NCBI GenBank assembly: GCA_036489025.1
Contig: DASXGN010000040.1
Location: 1-64,000 of the forward strand
Length of the DNA: 64,000 nt
Direction of reading: 5' to 3'
Source: Dryocola sp036489025
GTDB lineage: Bacteria; Pseudomonadota; Gammaproteobacteria; Enterobacterales; Enterobacteriaceae
Under the pieces are notes generated by a model that searched no databases, was not told the origin of the DNA, and saw only the letters and a program-made list of their open reading frames with translations. Every line of letters starts with the position of its first letter. Position 1 is the first letter of the stretch. Below are positions 50,923-59,384 of the stretch, in pieces. The position numbers and the translations under genes were made by a program.

Positions 50923-51711
50923 ATGAAAGTTGCAGTGGGTCAGTTCGCCGTGGGCCATATCTGGCAGGAAAATGCGTATGCCTGCGTGGCATTCATGGCG
51001 CAGGCTGCATCGCAAGGTGCGGATTTACTGGTTTTGCCGGAGGCCGTTCTGGCGCGGGATGATAACGATCCTGATATGTCCGTCAATTCTGCGCAGGCGG
51101 CCGACGGCGAATATCTTTGTATTCTGCTTGAAGAGAGCCGTAAGAATAATTTAACGACGGTGCTGACGCTGCACGTTCGGACGACGCCTGGCCGAGCGGC
51201 AAATACCTTGCTGGCTTTACGGGCCGGGGAAGTGATTGCTCGCTATCAGAAAATCCATCTTTATGACGCTTTCAATATGCAGGAATCACGATTAGTAGAT
51301 GCGGGGAATCAGCTGGCTCCTTTGATTAAAGTAGCCGGAATGAAGGTTGGGTTGTTCACCTGTTACGATTTGCGCTTCCCGGAGATGGCGCTGAGCCTGG
51401 CATTAGCTGGCGCTGAAGTGCTGGTACTGCCGGCGGCGTGGCTCAGAGGCCCGCATAAAGAGCGGCATTGGGCGACGTTATTGACTTCACGCGCCCTTGA
51501 TACGACCTGTTATGTGGTAGCATCTGGCGAATGCGGCAATAAAAACATTGGGCAAAGTAAGGTTATCGATCCGCTGGGCGTTACCCTGGCCTGCGCGGCA
51601 GAAGCGCCAGCGTTGATATATGCCGAGCTCGAAAGGGAGCGTGTTGCCGCGGTGCGAGGCATGTTGCCGGTGCTGAAAAACCGGCGCTTCGCTGCGCCCC
51701 GGCTGTGCTGA
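50923..51711 (+). CDS. ybeM: Nitrilase-family amidase, deaminated glutathione amidase type (intact)
   Basis: This 262-residue carbon-nitrogen hydrolase has the nitrilase triad visible as Glu in LVLPEAVLARDD, Lys in RYQKIHLYDAF and Cys in GLFTCYDLRFPE. E. coli/yeast homologues remove the amide from deaminated glutathione, a repair reaction. K-12 has a disrupted ybeM; this copy is intact. I start at ATG 50923 with GAGGGGGCAG upstream; an in-frame ATG at 50872 adds 17 residues. It reads away from crcB. Confidence 0.88.
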   Translation: MKVAVGQFAVGHIWQENAYACVAFMAQAASQGADLLVLPEAVLARDDNDPDMSVNSAQAADGEYLCILLEESRKNNLTTVLTLHVRTTPGRAANTLLALRAGEVIARYQKIHLYDAFNMQESRLVDAGNQLAPLIKVAGMKVGLFTCYDLRFPEMALSLALAGAEVLVLPAAWLRGPHKERHWATLLTSRALDTTCYVVASGECGNKNIGQSKVIDPLGVTLACAAEAPALIYAELERERVAAVRGMLPVLKNRRFAAPRLC

Positions 51712-51838
51712 TGTTTTTTTGAACAGGGCTTGATTCACCTTGTTACAGATTGCTATTGTGTTGCGCTGCTAATTAACCCTTAATTAGCTCAGTTTATTTT
51801 CGCCGTCTCAACGGCAAGCATGAAAAAAGAAGGTAGGT

Positions 51839-52042
51839 ATGGGAGAGATTAGCATTACCAAGCTGCTGGTTATCGGCGCACTGATTGTGTTGTTATTTGG
51901 AACCAAGAAGTTGCGCTCGTTAGGCGGCGATCTCGGCACGGCTATCAAAGGCTTTAAAAAAGCCATGAACGATGACGAAAGCAGCGCTAAGCCAGCCTCC
52001 GGCACCGAAACCCCTGCGGAACGTATTTCGCACAAAGACTGA
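51839..52042 (+). CDS. tatE: Twin-arginine translocase subunit TatE
   Basis: This 67-residue TatA/E family protein has one N-terminal membrane helix (ITKLLVIGALIVLLFGTKKL) followed by an amphipathic helix (GGDLGTAIKGFKKAMND) and a short acidic tail. TatE can replace or assist TatA in the Tat pore. Its length matches E. coli TatE. It is separate from tatABC and ends at a bidirectional terminator shared with lipA. Confidence 0.93.
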   Translation: MGEISITKLLVIGALIVLLFGTKKLRSLGGDLGTAIKGFKKAMNDDESSAKPASGTETPAERISHKD

Positions 52043-52073
52043 TTTCTGCGCAGTTTGCTGCAAATGAAATAAA

Positions 52074-52099
52074 AAAACCGGCTCTTTAAGGCCGGTTTT
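52074..52099. terminator. Bidirectional terminator between tatE and lipA
   Basis: AAAACCGGC at 52074-52082 pairs with GCCGGTTTT at 52091-52099 around an 8-nt loop, with T-runs on both strands. It lies between the convergent tatE and lipA stops. Confidence 0.9.
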
Positions 52100-52140
52100 T
52101 TATTGTGCACAGCGTGAAGTGTAAGTATTTGTAACTGCTA

Positions 52141-53106
52141 TTACTTCACTTCCATACCTTTCGCCTGCAGATCCGCATGGTAAGAAGAGCGAACAAACGG
52201 GCCGCAGGCCGCGTGGGTAAAGCCCATCGCCAGCGCTTCGGCTTTCATCTCTTCGAACTCATCCGGACTGACATAGCGCTGAACCGGCAGGTGATGGCGG
52301 CTTGGCTGCAAATACTGACCCAGCGTCAGCATCGTCACACCGTGGCGGCGCAGGTCGCGCATCACTTCAATGATTTCTTCGTTGGTTTCACCCAGACCGA
52401 CCATCAGGCCTGACTTGGTCGGGATATCCGGATGCGCTTCTTTAAAGCGTTCCAGAAGCTTAAGCGACCAGTTGTAGTCCGCGCCAGGGCGAACTTTGCG
52501 ATAAATACGCGGCACGTTTTCGAGGTTGTGGTTAAACACGTCTGGCGGCGTTGCGGTGAGAATTTCCAGGGCTCGATCCATACGTCCACGGAAATCCGGT
52601 ACCAGCGTCTCAATTTTGATCGTCGGGTTTTTCTCGCGGATAGCGGAAATACAGTCGGCAAAATGCTGAGCACCACCGTCGCGCAGATCGTCGCGGTCAA
52701 CTGAGGTAATCACAACGTAACGCAGCGCCATATCGGCAATAGTTTGTGCCAGCTTAACGGGTTCGTTGGCGTCCGGCGCGGTAGGCCGACCGTGAGCAAC
52801 ATCGCAGAATGGGCAGCGGCGGGTACAGATGGCGCCAAGGATCATAAAGGTTGCCGTGCCGTGGTTAAAACACTCTGCCAGGTTAGGGCAGGAGGCTTCT
52901 TCGCACACGGAATGCAGGCCGTTTTTACGCATTGCCGCTTTGATACCCTGAATGCGGGTAGAGTCAGATGGAAGTTTGATCTTCATCCATTCTGGCTTTC
53001 TTAACAGCTCCTGGCGCTCTGTCACCACGTTTTTAACCGGGATCAGAGCCATTTTATCGGCGTCGCGGTACTTGACGCCGCGTTCCATTACAATGGGTTT
53101 ACTCAT
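52141..53106 (-). CDS. lipA: Lipoyl synthase (radical SAM)
   Basis: This 321-residue radical-SAM enzyme inserts two sulfurs into octanoyl groups on the lipoyl domains of 2-oxoacid dehydrogenases and the glycine cleavage H protein. Two 4Fe-4S motifs are visible: the radical-SAM CTRRCPFCD and the auxiliary cluster CEEASCPNLAEC. The C-terminal RSSYHADLQAKGMEVK is as in E. coli. ATG at 53106 gives MSKPIVMERGVKYRD, the E. coli start; the longer frame to 53175 is rejected. It uses the product of LipB encoded nearby. Confidence 0.96.
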   Translation of the reverse strand: MSKPIVMERGVKYRDADKMALIPVKNVVTERQELLRKPEWMKIKLPSDSTRIQGIKAAMRKNGLHSVCEEASCPNLAECFNHGTATFMILGAICTRRCPFCDVAHGRPTAPDANEPVKLAQTIADMALRYVVITSVDRDDLRDGGAQHFADCISAIREKNPTIKIETLVPDFRGRMDRALEILTATPPDVFNHNLENVPRIYRKVRPGADYNWSLKLLERFKEAHPDIPTKSGLMVGLGETNEEIIEVMRDLRRHGVTMLTLGQYLQPSRHHLPVQRYVSPDEFEEMKAEALAMGFTHAACGPFVRSSYHADLQAKGMEVK

Positions 53107-53340
53107 ATGGTGCGTGTTCCAGTTGCGGATAACGAAGTCAGTCTGATTGAATTCAAGTAGTGTTTTATTTATCAACTATTTTTGAATTGCGCAGCGGAGT
53201 ATATCACCAGTGGCGGGGAGAGATCAGCCAGCCAGCGCAGGAAATGGGGAAAGAATTGTAAATGAGTTGTTGTTTTGTGTGCTTTACAGGTTAACGGCTG
53301 GCAAAAGACCTCTCGCCGGGCGAACAAGAGGTCAATACAT

Positions 53341-54303
53341 CTAGTTTGTCTGAAACTCCGTACGCACCGCGTCGATAACCTCCTGCAATACGGCGTCGCG
53401 CATGCTGAGCTTGTTAAAGTGCAGGTTAAATTCGATGTTTGTGCTGTGGAAGAGATCGCTGTCGATTTCGCGGAGCTGGAAAGTATCCTTAAACATGTTG
53501 AATAACCGGAAAGGCATAAAGCCTATCAAATCGCTGCTGCTCAGCACCGATGCCACGGTAACAAAATTATAGCTGCTGAAGGTGATTTGCCGCTGGGGGA
53601 AGAACTCGGTAACGATCTGCCTTACGTCGCGTAGCAGGTCATCCTGAAGAATCAGAAACGTATGGCCCTGCATGCGCATATCTTCCAGCGTCTCGCGTGA
53701 CTGAATGCCCGGATGTTCGCTGCGGCAGACGGCGATGATTCTGTCTTCATAGAGCTTTTGCGTCGCAATGCTGCGGCCTGAGTGTCGGTCAACGTCAATC
53801 AGCATATCGGTCTGAAACTGCGTCAGCTGAGTTTCGCCATCCGTCACGGGTATATTGCGGATAAGCAGCTTAGGATTCACCCGCTGAATGACAGAATATA
53901 TTCTCGGGATCATTAGCGCCCCCAGAGTGGGCTGCGTGGCAATGGTGATGGTTCTTTGCTTGCCCAGCGTATTGTTTATATCAAGCGCGCTGAGAATCGA
54001 TTCCAGCCCCTGACTAATATATTCATGCAAATGGGCGGCATAAGCCGTGGGCGCGACTCCCTGGCCTTTTCTGATAAAAAGCGGATCGGGGAAAATCAGG
54101 CGAAGTTTTTGAATGGACTGGCTGATAGCAGAGGGCGTTAAATTAAGAACCTTGGCCGCGTTGACGATGCCCTTATGCACGTACACCGCTTCGAAAATCG
54201 TCAGCAAATTGAGATCGACGTTGCGCAACGTTTTGAATACAGGGTAGTTATTGTTATCGTCTCGATCCATGACACTTTTCTCTGATGTTGGGGTGTTACC
54301 CAT
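53341..54303 (-). CDS. ybeF: LysR-family transcriptional regulator, YbeF-like
   Basis: This protein of about 320 residues has an N-terminal winged HTH (VDLNLLTIFEAVYVHKGIVNAAKVLNLTPSAISQSIQKL) and a LysR effector domain. It resembles E. coli YbeF, of unknown targets. Start choice: ATG at 54303 has GGAG 7 nt upstream, while ATG at 54318 and 54268 are also open. It lies between lipA and lipB as in E. coli but reads as a single gene. The effector domain looks more divergent from E. coli YbeF than the HTH does. Confidence 0.88.
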   Translation of the reverse strand: MGNTPTSEKSVMDRDDNNNYPVFKTLRNVDLNLLTIFEAVYVHKGIVNAAKVLNLTPSAISQSIQKLRLIFPDPLFIRKGQGVAPTAYAAHLHEYISQGLESILSALDINNTLGKQRTITIATQPTLGALMIPRIYSVIQRVNPKLLIRNIPVTDGETQLTQFQTDMLIDVDRHSGRSIATQKLYEDRIIAVCRSEHPGIQSRETLEDMRMQGHTFLILQDDLLRDVRQIVTEFFPQRQITFSSYNFVTVASVLSSSDLIGFMPFRLFNMFKDTFQLREIDSDLFHSTNIEFNLHFNKLSMRDAVLQEVIDAVRTEFQTN

Positions 54304-54609
54304 GCTCAAGCTCCACAATCATTCATGCTGTGAATGTTTTATTATTAGGAATGAAAAAATTAATTTTAGTTTAGCAAGGGATGTTGTTTGCGGGAGGGCA
54401 GTTGAAAGATGGGTATCCGTTTTGTGATATAAAATTAAAAACAACCGCCTGCACCCGCATTATGCCTGGGAATATTATCGTTAATAATAGTAATGTTTTT
54501 AGCAAAAATAAATGAACAAATTTCTTAAATTCGTCTTTTAATATCTTAAACCACCGCCTGACGGGGCCGCAGCAAGAAAGCTGTGGCCGAAGAGGTGAAT
54601 TAATTTCGC
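54304..54609. other. 306-nt noncoding region between ybeF and lipB
   Basis: AT-rich, containing the ybeF promoter. Near lipB a hairpin (GGCCGCAGC, 54568-54576, with GCTGTGGCC, one G.U pair) lies beyond the lipB stop on the minus strand and may be its terminator, although no U-run follows. I see no convincing gene. Confidence 0.45.
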
Positions 54610-55245
54610 TTAACAATACTCAAAGGAGGGATTATTCAACAATTCCAGCAGTTTTGCGACCAGGCGCGGCTGAACGTCGGCAAGCGTTGCTCCCGGTTTT
54701 AAATCTTTCACCTGCGTCATTTCCAATCCCGCATAGCCACAGGGATTAATGCGCAGGAAAGGCGACAGGTCCATATCAATGTTAAGCGCCAGGCCATGGA
54801 ACGAGCAGCCTTTACGGATCCTCAGGCCCAGCGAGCATATCTTACGGCCGTCCACGTAAACACCGGGCGCATCGGGCCTTGGATAGGCTTCGATACCCAG
54901 CTCTCCCAGCGTATTCACCACCGTTTGCTCAAGCAGCGTGACCAGTTCGCGTACGCCAAGCTTTCTGCGCCTTAGATTCAACAAAACGTACATCACCTGC
55001 TGGCCTGGACCGTGATAGGTCACCTGGCCGCCGCGATCGCTCTGGATAACCGGAATATCGCCGGGCACCAACAGGTGCTCAGCTTTCCCTGCCTGACCCT
55101 GGGTGAACACGCGCGGATGCTCAACCAGCCAGATTTCATCCGGGGTTGTTTCATCGCGGGTGTCGGTAAAATCATGCATGGCCTGTGAAACCGGTGCGTA
55201 GGGCTTCAGACCGAGCTGGCGAATTAGAATTGTTTCTTGAGACAA
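54610..55245 (-). CDS. lipB: Octanoyltransferase LipB
   Basis: This 211-residue enzyme moves octanoyl from ACP to lipoyl domains, the first step of lipoate assembly. The catalytic pair Cys169 (RINPCGYAGLEM) and Lys135 (DGRKICSLGLRIRKG) is at the E. coli positions. Other conserved blocks are IQSDRGGQVTYHGPGQQVMY and GCSFHGLALNID. The start ATG follows GGAGACAG. It lies 83 nt downstream of ybeD. Confidence 0.95.
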   Translation of the reverse strand: MSQETILIRQLGLKPYAPVSQAMHDFTDTRDETTPDEIWLVEHPRVFTQGQAGKAEHLLVPGDIPVIQSDRGGQVTYHGPGQQVMYVLLNLRRRKLGVRELVTLLEQTVVNTLGELGIEAYPRPDAPGVYVDGRKICSLGLRIRKGCSFHGLALNIDMDLSPFLRINPCGYAGLEMTQVKDLKPGATLADVQPRLVAKLLELLNNPSFEYC

Positions 55246-55301
55246 AATACTGTCTCCGGCAGGAGAAATGATGCGGGGGAGTATATCACAGCATAAAAAA
55301 T

Positions 55302-55324
55302 TTACCCGGCAGGCAGCCGGGTAA
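55302..55324 (-). terminator. Rho-independent terminator of ybeD
   Basis: TTACCCGGC at 55302-55310 pairs with GCCGGGTAA at 55316-55324 around a 5-nt loop. On the minus strand it is followed by UUUUUU (A-run 55295-55300). It lies 4 nt beyond the ybeD stop and separates it from lipB. Confidence 0.88.
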
Positions 55325-55328
55325 GCAC

Positions 55329-55592
55329 TTACAGAACCATACGGACGATTTCAATGTTGCCCAGTTCTTCATAAAGCGTCTCTACCTGCTCAATATGGGT
55401 GGCCGTAATGGTAATGGACACCGAGTGGTAGTTGCCTTTGCTGCTTGGTTTAACCTGAGGCGTGTAGTCACCGGGCGCATGGCGCTGCACCACTTCAACG
55501 ACCAGGTCAACCAGCTCCGGTTTCGCCTGGCCCATCACTTTGTAAGTAAACGGAGTCGGGAATTCGAGCAGTTCTTTCAGATTGGTTTTCAT
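55329..55592 (-). CDS. ybeD: DUF493 protein YbeD
   Basis: This 87-residue small protein has a ferredoxin-like (ACT-like) fold (TNLKELLEFPTPFTYKVMGQA, then SVSITITATHIEQVETLYEEL). Its role is unknown although it is strongly conserved next to lipB. ATG at 55592 gives the E. coli length; the upstream in-frame ATG at 55652 would start inside the dacA terminator hairpin. It stands between terminators on both sides, so it is likely a monocistronic unit. Confidence 0.92.
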   Translation of the reverse strand: MKTNLKELLEFPTPFTYKVMGQAKPELVDLVVEVVQRHAPGDYTPQVKPSSKGNYHSVSITITATHIEQVETLYEELGNIEIVRMVL

Positions 55593-55624
55593 GGTAGCTC
55601 CAGCGTTACGGCAGTAAAAATAAT

Positions 55625-55648
55625 AACTCCCGCTGGGATGCGGGAGTT
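55625..55648 (-). terminator. Rho-independent terminator of dacA
   Basis: AACTCCCGC at 55625-55633 pairs with GCGGGAGTT at 55640-55648 around a 6-nt loop. On the minus strand U-rich sequence (AUUAUUUUUA) follows. It lies 70 nt beyond the dacA stop. Confidence 0.85.
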
Positions 55649-55718
55649 GCAATGATACATTCTTTGCAATGATGCTTAGTATATGGGGTCGTTAATCACA
55701 CTTTCAAGCGTTCAATTA

Positions 55719-56930
55719 TTAACCAAACCAGTGGTGGAACATCAATTTGATGTAGTCGATGATTCGACTAAAGAAATTACCTTCCGGCATTTCTTGCAGG
55801 ACAACCAGCGGACGCTGTTCGATGGTTTTGCCGTCAAGCTGGAAGTTGATGGTGCCCACAACCTGGTTTTTTTGCAGCGGTGCGTGCAGCTCCGGCGCAT
55901 TCAGCACGTAGCTTGCTTTCAGGTCTTTCATGCGGCCGCGGGGGATGGTCAGGTAAACGTCTTTATCCACGCCCAGCGATGCGCGGTCGTTATCGCCAAA
56001 CCAGGCCGGTTCAGATGCAAACTCTTTGCCTGCCTTCAGCGGAGAAACGGTTTCAAAGAAGCGGAAGCCCCAGGTCAGCAGCTTTTTGCTTTCAGTTTCA
56101 CGGCCTTTATAGGTATGCCCACCCATCACGGCTGAAATCAGGCGCATCTGACCTTCCGTGGCTGATGCCACAAGGTTGAAGCCTGCTGCGTCGGTATGGC
56201 CGGTTTTGATGCCGTCCACGTTCAGGCTCTTATCCCACAGCAGACCGTTACGGTTCATCTGGCGGATATTGTTGAAGGTGAATTCTTTTTCTTTGTAAAT
56301 GTTGTATTCGTTCGGCACATCGCGAATCAGCGCCTGGCCGATTAACGCCATATCGCGCGCGGAGCTAAACTGCCCGGCGGCGTCCAGGCCGTGAACGGTC
56401 TGGAAATGGGTGTTCTTCAGGCCGAGGGCAGAGACGTAGCTGTTCATCAGGCCGACAAACGCGTCCTGGCTACCGGCCACGAAATCGGCCATCGCTACGC
56501 AGGCGTCGTTCCCGGACTGCAGGTTAATGCCGCGAATGAGCTGAGAAACCGGAACCTGCATGCCTGGCTTGAGGAACATCAGCGATGAGCCTTTAAACAC
56601 CGGATTGCCGGTTGCCCAGGCATCGTTGCCAACGGTGACCATTGCGTTCTCATCAAACTTGCCGGCTTTCATGGCCTGGCCGATGACGTAGCTGGTCATC
56701 ATTTTGGTGAGGCTTGCCGGATCGCGGCGCGCGTCAGCGTTGGATTCAGCCAGCACTTTTCCTGAGTTGTAATCAATCAGGATGTACGCTTCCGCATCGA
56801 TCTGCGGGACGCCCGGGATCATTGTTTTAATATTCAGGTCGTCAGCTTGAGCGGAAGCCAAAGCCGTAAGGGCGAGGGCAGTGGAGAGCGCCAGGCGCTT
56901 AACAAAACGTACGGGAAGAGCTGTATTCAT
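55719..56930 (-). CDS. dacA: D-alanyl-D-alanine carboxypeptidase PBP5
   Basis: This 403-residue penicillin-binding protein 5 trims the terminal D-Ala from murein stem peptides. A signal peptide ends near ASAQADD. Active-site motifs are SLTKMM (SxxK), SGN (in NLQSGNDACV) and KTG (GIKTGHTDAAG). The C-terminal amphipathic helix (FSRIIDYIKLMFHHWFG) anchors it to the periplasmic face of the inner membrane. ATG at 56930 gives MNTALPVRF; a longer frame exists but lacks a proper signal. Confidence 0.95.
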   Translation of the reverse strand: MNTALPVRFVKRLALSTALALTALASAQADDLNIKTMIPGVPQIDAEAYILIDYNSGKVLAESNADARRDPASLTKMMTSYVIGQAMKAGKFDENAMVTVGNDAWATGNPVFKGSSLMFLKPGMQVPVSQLIRGINLQSGNDACVAMADFVAGSQDAFVGLMNSYVSALGLKNTHFQTVHGLDAAGQFSSARDMALIGQALIRDVPNEYNIYKEKEFTFNNIRQMNRNGLLWDKSLNVDGIKTGHTDAAGFNLVASATEGQMRLISAVMGGHTYKGRETESKKLLTWGFRFFETVSPLKAGKEFASEPAWFGDNDRASLGVDKDVYLTIPRGRMKDLKASYVLNAPELHAPLQKNQVVGTINFQLDGKTIEQRPLVVLQEMPEGNFFSRIIDYIKLMFHHWFG

Positions 56931-57073
56931 GATTAGAACAACGACGTCCGTGATGGAATTTAAAAAGTGCCTAACTATAGCAAAAGCGATTTTTCCTGAC
57001 ATCCGTCTTTGCGCATGATTTGTTAATGAGATTTACACAAATTTACGCGGTGCGAATGCCAGAAAAGCCACGC

Positions 57074-58258
57074 TTACATAGCAGGGGCGTTAGTAATAAA
57101 TGATTGCTGCTGGGCTTCGCTCATCAGACGCTGCTGTAAGGCTGCGGCTTCTGCACGGCTAGCGAAAGCTCCAAGCTGCACGCGGTAAACGGCACCGTTG
57201 CTGGAAACTGCACCCGGCACGCCGAACTGCTGGCTGAGCTTTTGCTGCCACTGTTTCGCGCGAGCCTGGTCGCTAACTGCGCCAACCTGGACAACATAGC
57301 GGCCAGATGAAGCGGCAGCAGCAGGAGCGGCGGCCTGAACGCTGCCCTGAACCGAGCCTGGCGCTGTAACGGGTGCCGTCTGAACTGAACCTGGCGCCGT
57401 CACCGGAGTCGTTTGAACGGCAGGTGCGGCTGGCACAGTGGGTGGCTGAGCTGGCGCTTCGGCTGCAGGTGTCGCAGCCGGTTCGTTCGTCTCAATCACG
57501 CCTGCGGCAAGCGGTGTCGCTGCGCCGAGGAAGCCGCTGCTGTTCACCGGAGCGCCCGTCGCGTCTTCGCTTTGCAGCGAGGCGTTAGGAATGGCGCGGA
57601 CATCGCCCTGGTTTGCTTCAACCGGTGCAGTAGAGGCGCTTCCCATACCGGTATTCAGGTCCGGACGAGCGGGCAGGGCATAGGTTTGTTTGGCGATGGT
57701 GGTACAGGCGGTGCCGGGGCCTGACATTGTGCCGTCCTGCGCCACCAGAATCGGGTCGATACGTACTTTAGTGTTGTTGGACGTATTCAGCCTGTCGGCG
57801 GATGCGCGGGAAAGTGAGATCGCTCGGTCGGTGCCGTAAGGGCCACGATCGTTAATGCGTACCACAATCATGCGGCCGTTCGCGAGGTTAGTCACTCGCG
57901 CATAGCTGGGAATCGGTAACGTAGGATGTGCGGCTGTCAGCGCGGAGGCGTCAAAAGGCTCGCCTGAAGCGGTGAGGTTGCTGCCGGGTTCAGCATCGTA
58001 AATAGCGGCAAGGCCAGCCTGGCTAAAGGTAGCCGGGTTCTGGACAATCTTGTAGCTTTTACCGTTGTTTTGATAATCCTGATTTACCGAAGGATTTAAC
58101 GGTTCGTAGCGCGGTTCCGCACCGCTGATTTCGACCACCGGGCCGTTACAGACTGCCGGCTGCGGCTGCTGGTTTACCTGCTGTTGTTCGTCATCACCGG
58201 ACGAACAGCCTGCCAGTAAGACTGCTGCGATACAAATACCTGGCCAATGCTTAACCAT
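57074..58258 (-). CDS. rlpA: Septal ring lytic transglycosylase-family lipoprotein RlpA
   Basis: This 394-residue outer-membrane lipoprotein has a lipobox LLAGC with Cys18. A double-psi beta-barrel domain (about 80-175) contains YDAEPGSNLTASGEPFDASALTAAHPTLPIPSYA by its parts LTASGEPFD, AAHPTLP and INDRGPYG, with the conserved Asp in NDRGPYG. A long Pro/Ala/Thr-rich linker (about 200-315) contains a tandem APVTAPGSVQ duplication. A C-terminal SPOR domain (about 320-394) binds denuded glycan at the septum. In P. aeruginosa the enzyme cuts such glycan; in E. coli activity is uncertain. ATG at 58258 gives the lipoprotein start. Confidence 0.93.
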   Translation of the reverse strand: MVKHWPGICIAAVLLAGCSSGDDEQQQVNQQPQPAVCNGPVVEISGAEPRYEPLNPSVNQDYQNNGKSYKIVQNPATFSQAGLAAIYDAEPGSNLTASGEPFDASALTAAHPTLPIPSYARVTNLANGRMIVVRINDRGPYGTDRAISLSRASADRLNTSNNTKVRIDPILVAQDGTMSGPGTACTTIAKQTYALPARPDLNTGMGSASTAPVEANQGDVRAIPNASLQSEDATGAPVNSSGFLGAATPLAAGVIETNEPAATPAAEAPAQPPTVPAAPAVQTTPVTAPGSVQTAPVTAPGSVQGSVQAAAPAAAASSGRYVVQVGAVSDQARAKQWQQKLSQQFGVPGAVSSNGAVYRVQLGAFASRAEAAALQQRLMSEAQQQSFITNAPAM

Positions 58259-58269
58259 TGCGCACCTCA

Positions 58270-59382
58270 TTACACGCTTTTCGACAACATCTTCCGGTGG
58301 GTGTGTATCGACATCACGATACCAAACCCGGCCATCAGGACGATCAGGGCCGAGCCCCCGTAGCTCACCAGCGGCAACGGCACGCCGACCACCGGTAAGA
58401 TACCACTAACCATGCCAATATTTACAAATACATATACGAATAAGATCAGCATCAGGCCACCTGCCATCACGCGGCCAAACGTCGTTTGCGCACGCGCGGC
58501 AATATATAGCCCGCGCATGATGAGCAGCAGGTAAAGCGCCAGCAGGACGAGCACGCCAACCAGGCCCAGCTCTTCGGCCAGAACGGCGAAGATAAAGTCG
58601 GTGTGGCGTTCGGGCAGAAACTCAAGCTGTGACTGGGTACCGTGCAGCCAGCCTTTGCCCCGCAGGCCGCCGGAGCCGATAGCAATCTTGGACTGAATAA
58701 TGTGGTAGCCCGCGCCGAGCGGATCGGTTTCCGGGTCGAGCAGCATCATCACGCGTGCGCGCTGATAGTCGTGCATCAGGAAGAACCAAAGAATAGGAAT
58801 AAACGCGGCGACCAGTAAAACAGCTATGCCAATCAGGCGCCAGCTCATGCCGGAAAGGAACAGCACGAACAGGCCGGAGGCGGCAACCAGAATAGATGTG
58901 CCGAGGTCCGGCTGGGCGGCGACCAGCAGCGTTGGCATAAAGATCAGAATCAATGCAATGCCGGTATTTTTCAACGTTGGCGGGCAAACGTCGCGGTTGA
59001 TGAAGCGGGCCACCATCAGCGGTACGGCGATTTTTGCGATTTCAGACGGCTGGAAACGGACAATACCAAGGTCCAGCCAGCGCTGTGCACCTTTCGATAT
59101 CGCGCCGAAGGCATCCACCGCCACCAGCAAAATAATACAGACGATGTACAGATACGGGGCCCAGCCTTCATAAACGCGGGGCGGAATTTGTGCCATGACA
59201 ATCATCGCCATTAATCCCATCAGGATCTGGCCGATTTTACGTTCCATCATGCCCATGTCCTGCCCGCTGGCGCTCCAGACGACCAGCGCACTGAACACCA
59301 GCAGTGCGAGGATGGTGACCAGGAAAATCGGGTCGAGATGGATTTTATCCCAGATCGACTTCTTATTCGGATTATCAGTCAT
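58270..59382 (-). CDS. mrdB: Peptidoglycan glycosyltransferase RodA
   Basis: This 370-residue SEDS-family polymerase has ten membrane segments and builds the lateral wall with PBP2. Typical motifs are LDLGIVRFQPSEIAKIAVPL (conserved Pro-Ser-Glu) with RFINRD, GSGGLRGKGWLHGTQSQLEFLPERHTDFIFAVLAEE by its parts GSGGLRGKG and PERHTDFIF, and PLVSYGGSALI. It begins 2 nt after mrdA, consistent with co-translation of the elongation pair. Confidence 0.95.
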   Translation of the reverse strand: MTDNPNKKSIWDKIHLDPIFLVTILALLVFSALVVWSASGQDMGMMERKIGQILMGLMAMIVMAQIPPRVYEGWAPYLYIVCIILLVAVDAFGAISKGAQRWLDLGIVRFQPSEIAKIAVPLMVARFINRDVCPPTLKNTGIALILIFMPTLLVAAQPDLGTSILVAASGLFVLFLSGMSWRLIGIAVLLVAAFIPILWFFLMHDYQRARVMMLLDPETDPLGAGYHIIQSKIAIGSGGLRGKGWLHGTQSQLEFLPERHTDFIFAVLAEELGLVGVLVLLALYLLLIMRGLYIAARAQTTFGRVMAGGLMLILFVYVFVNIGMVSGILPVVGVPLPLVSYGGSALIVLMAGFGIVMSIHTHRKMLSKSV

Positions 59383-59384
59383 GG

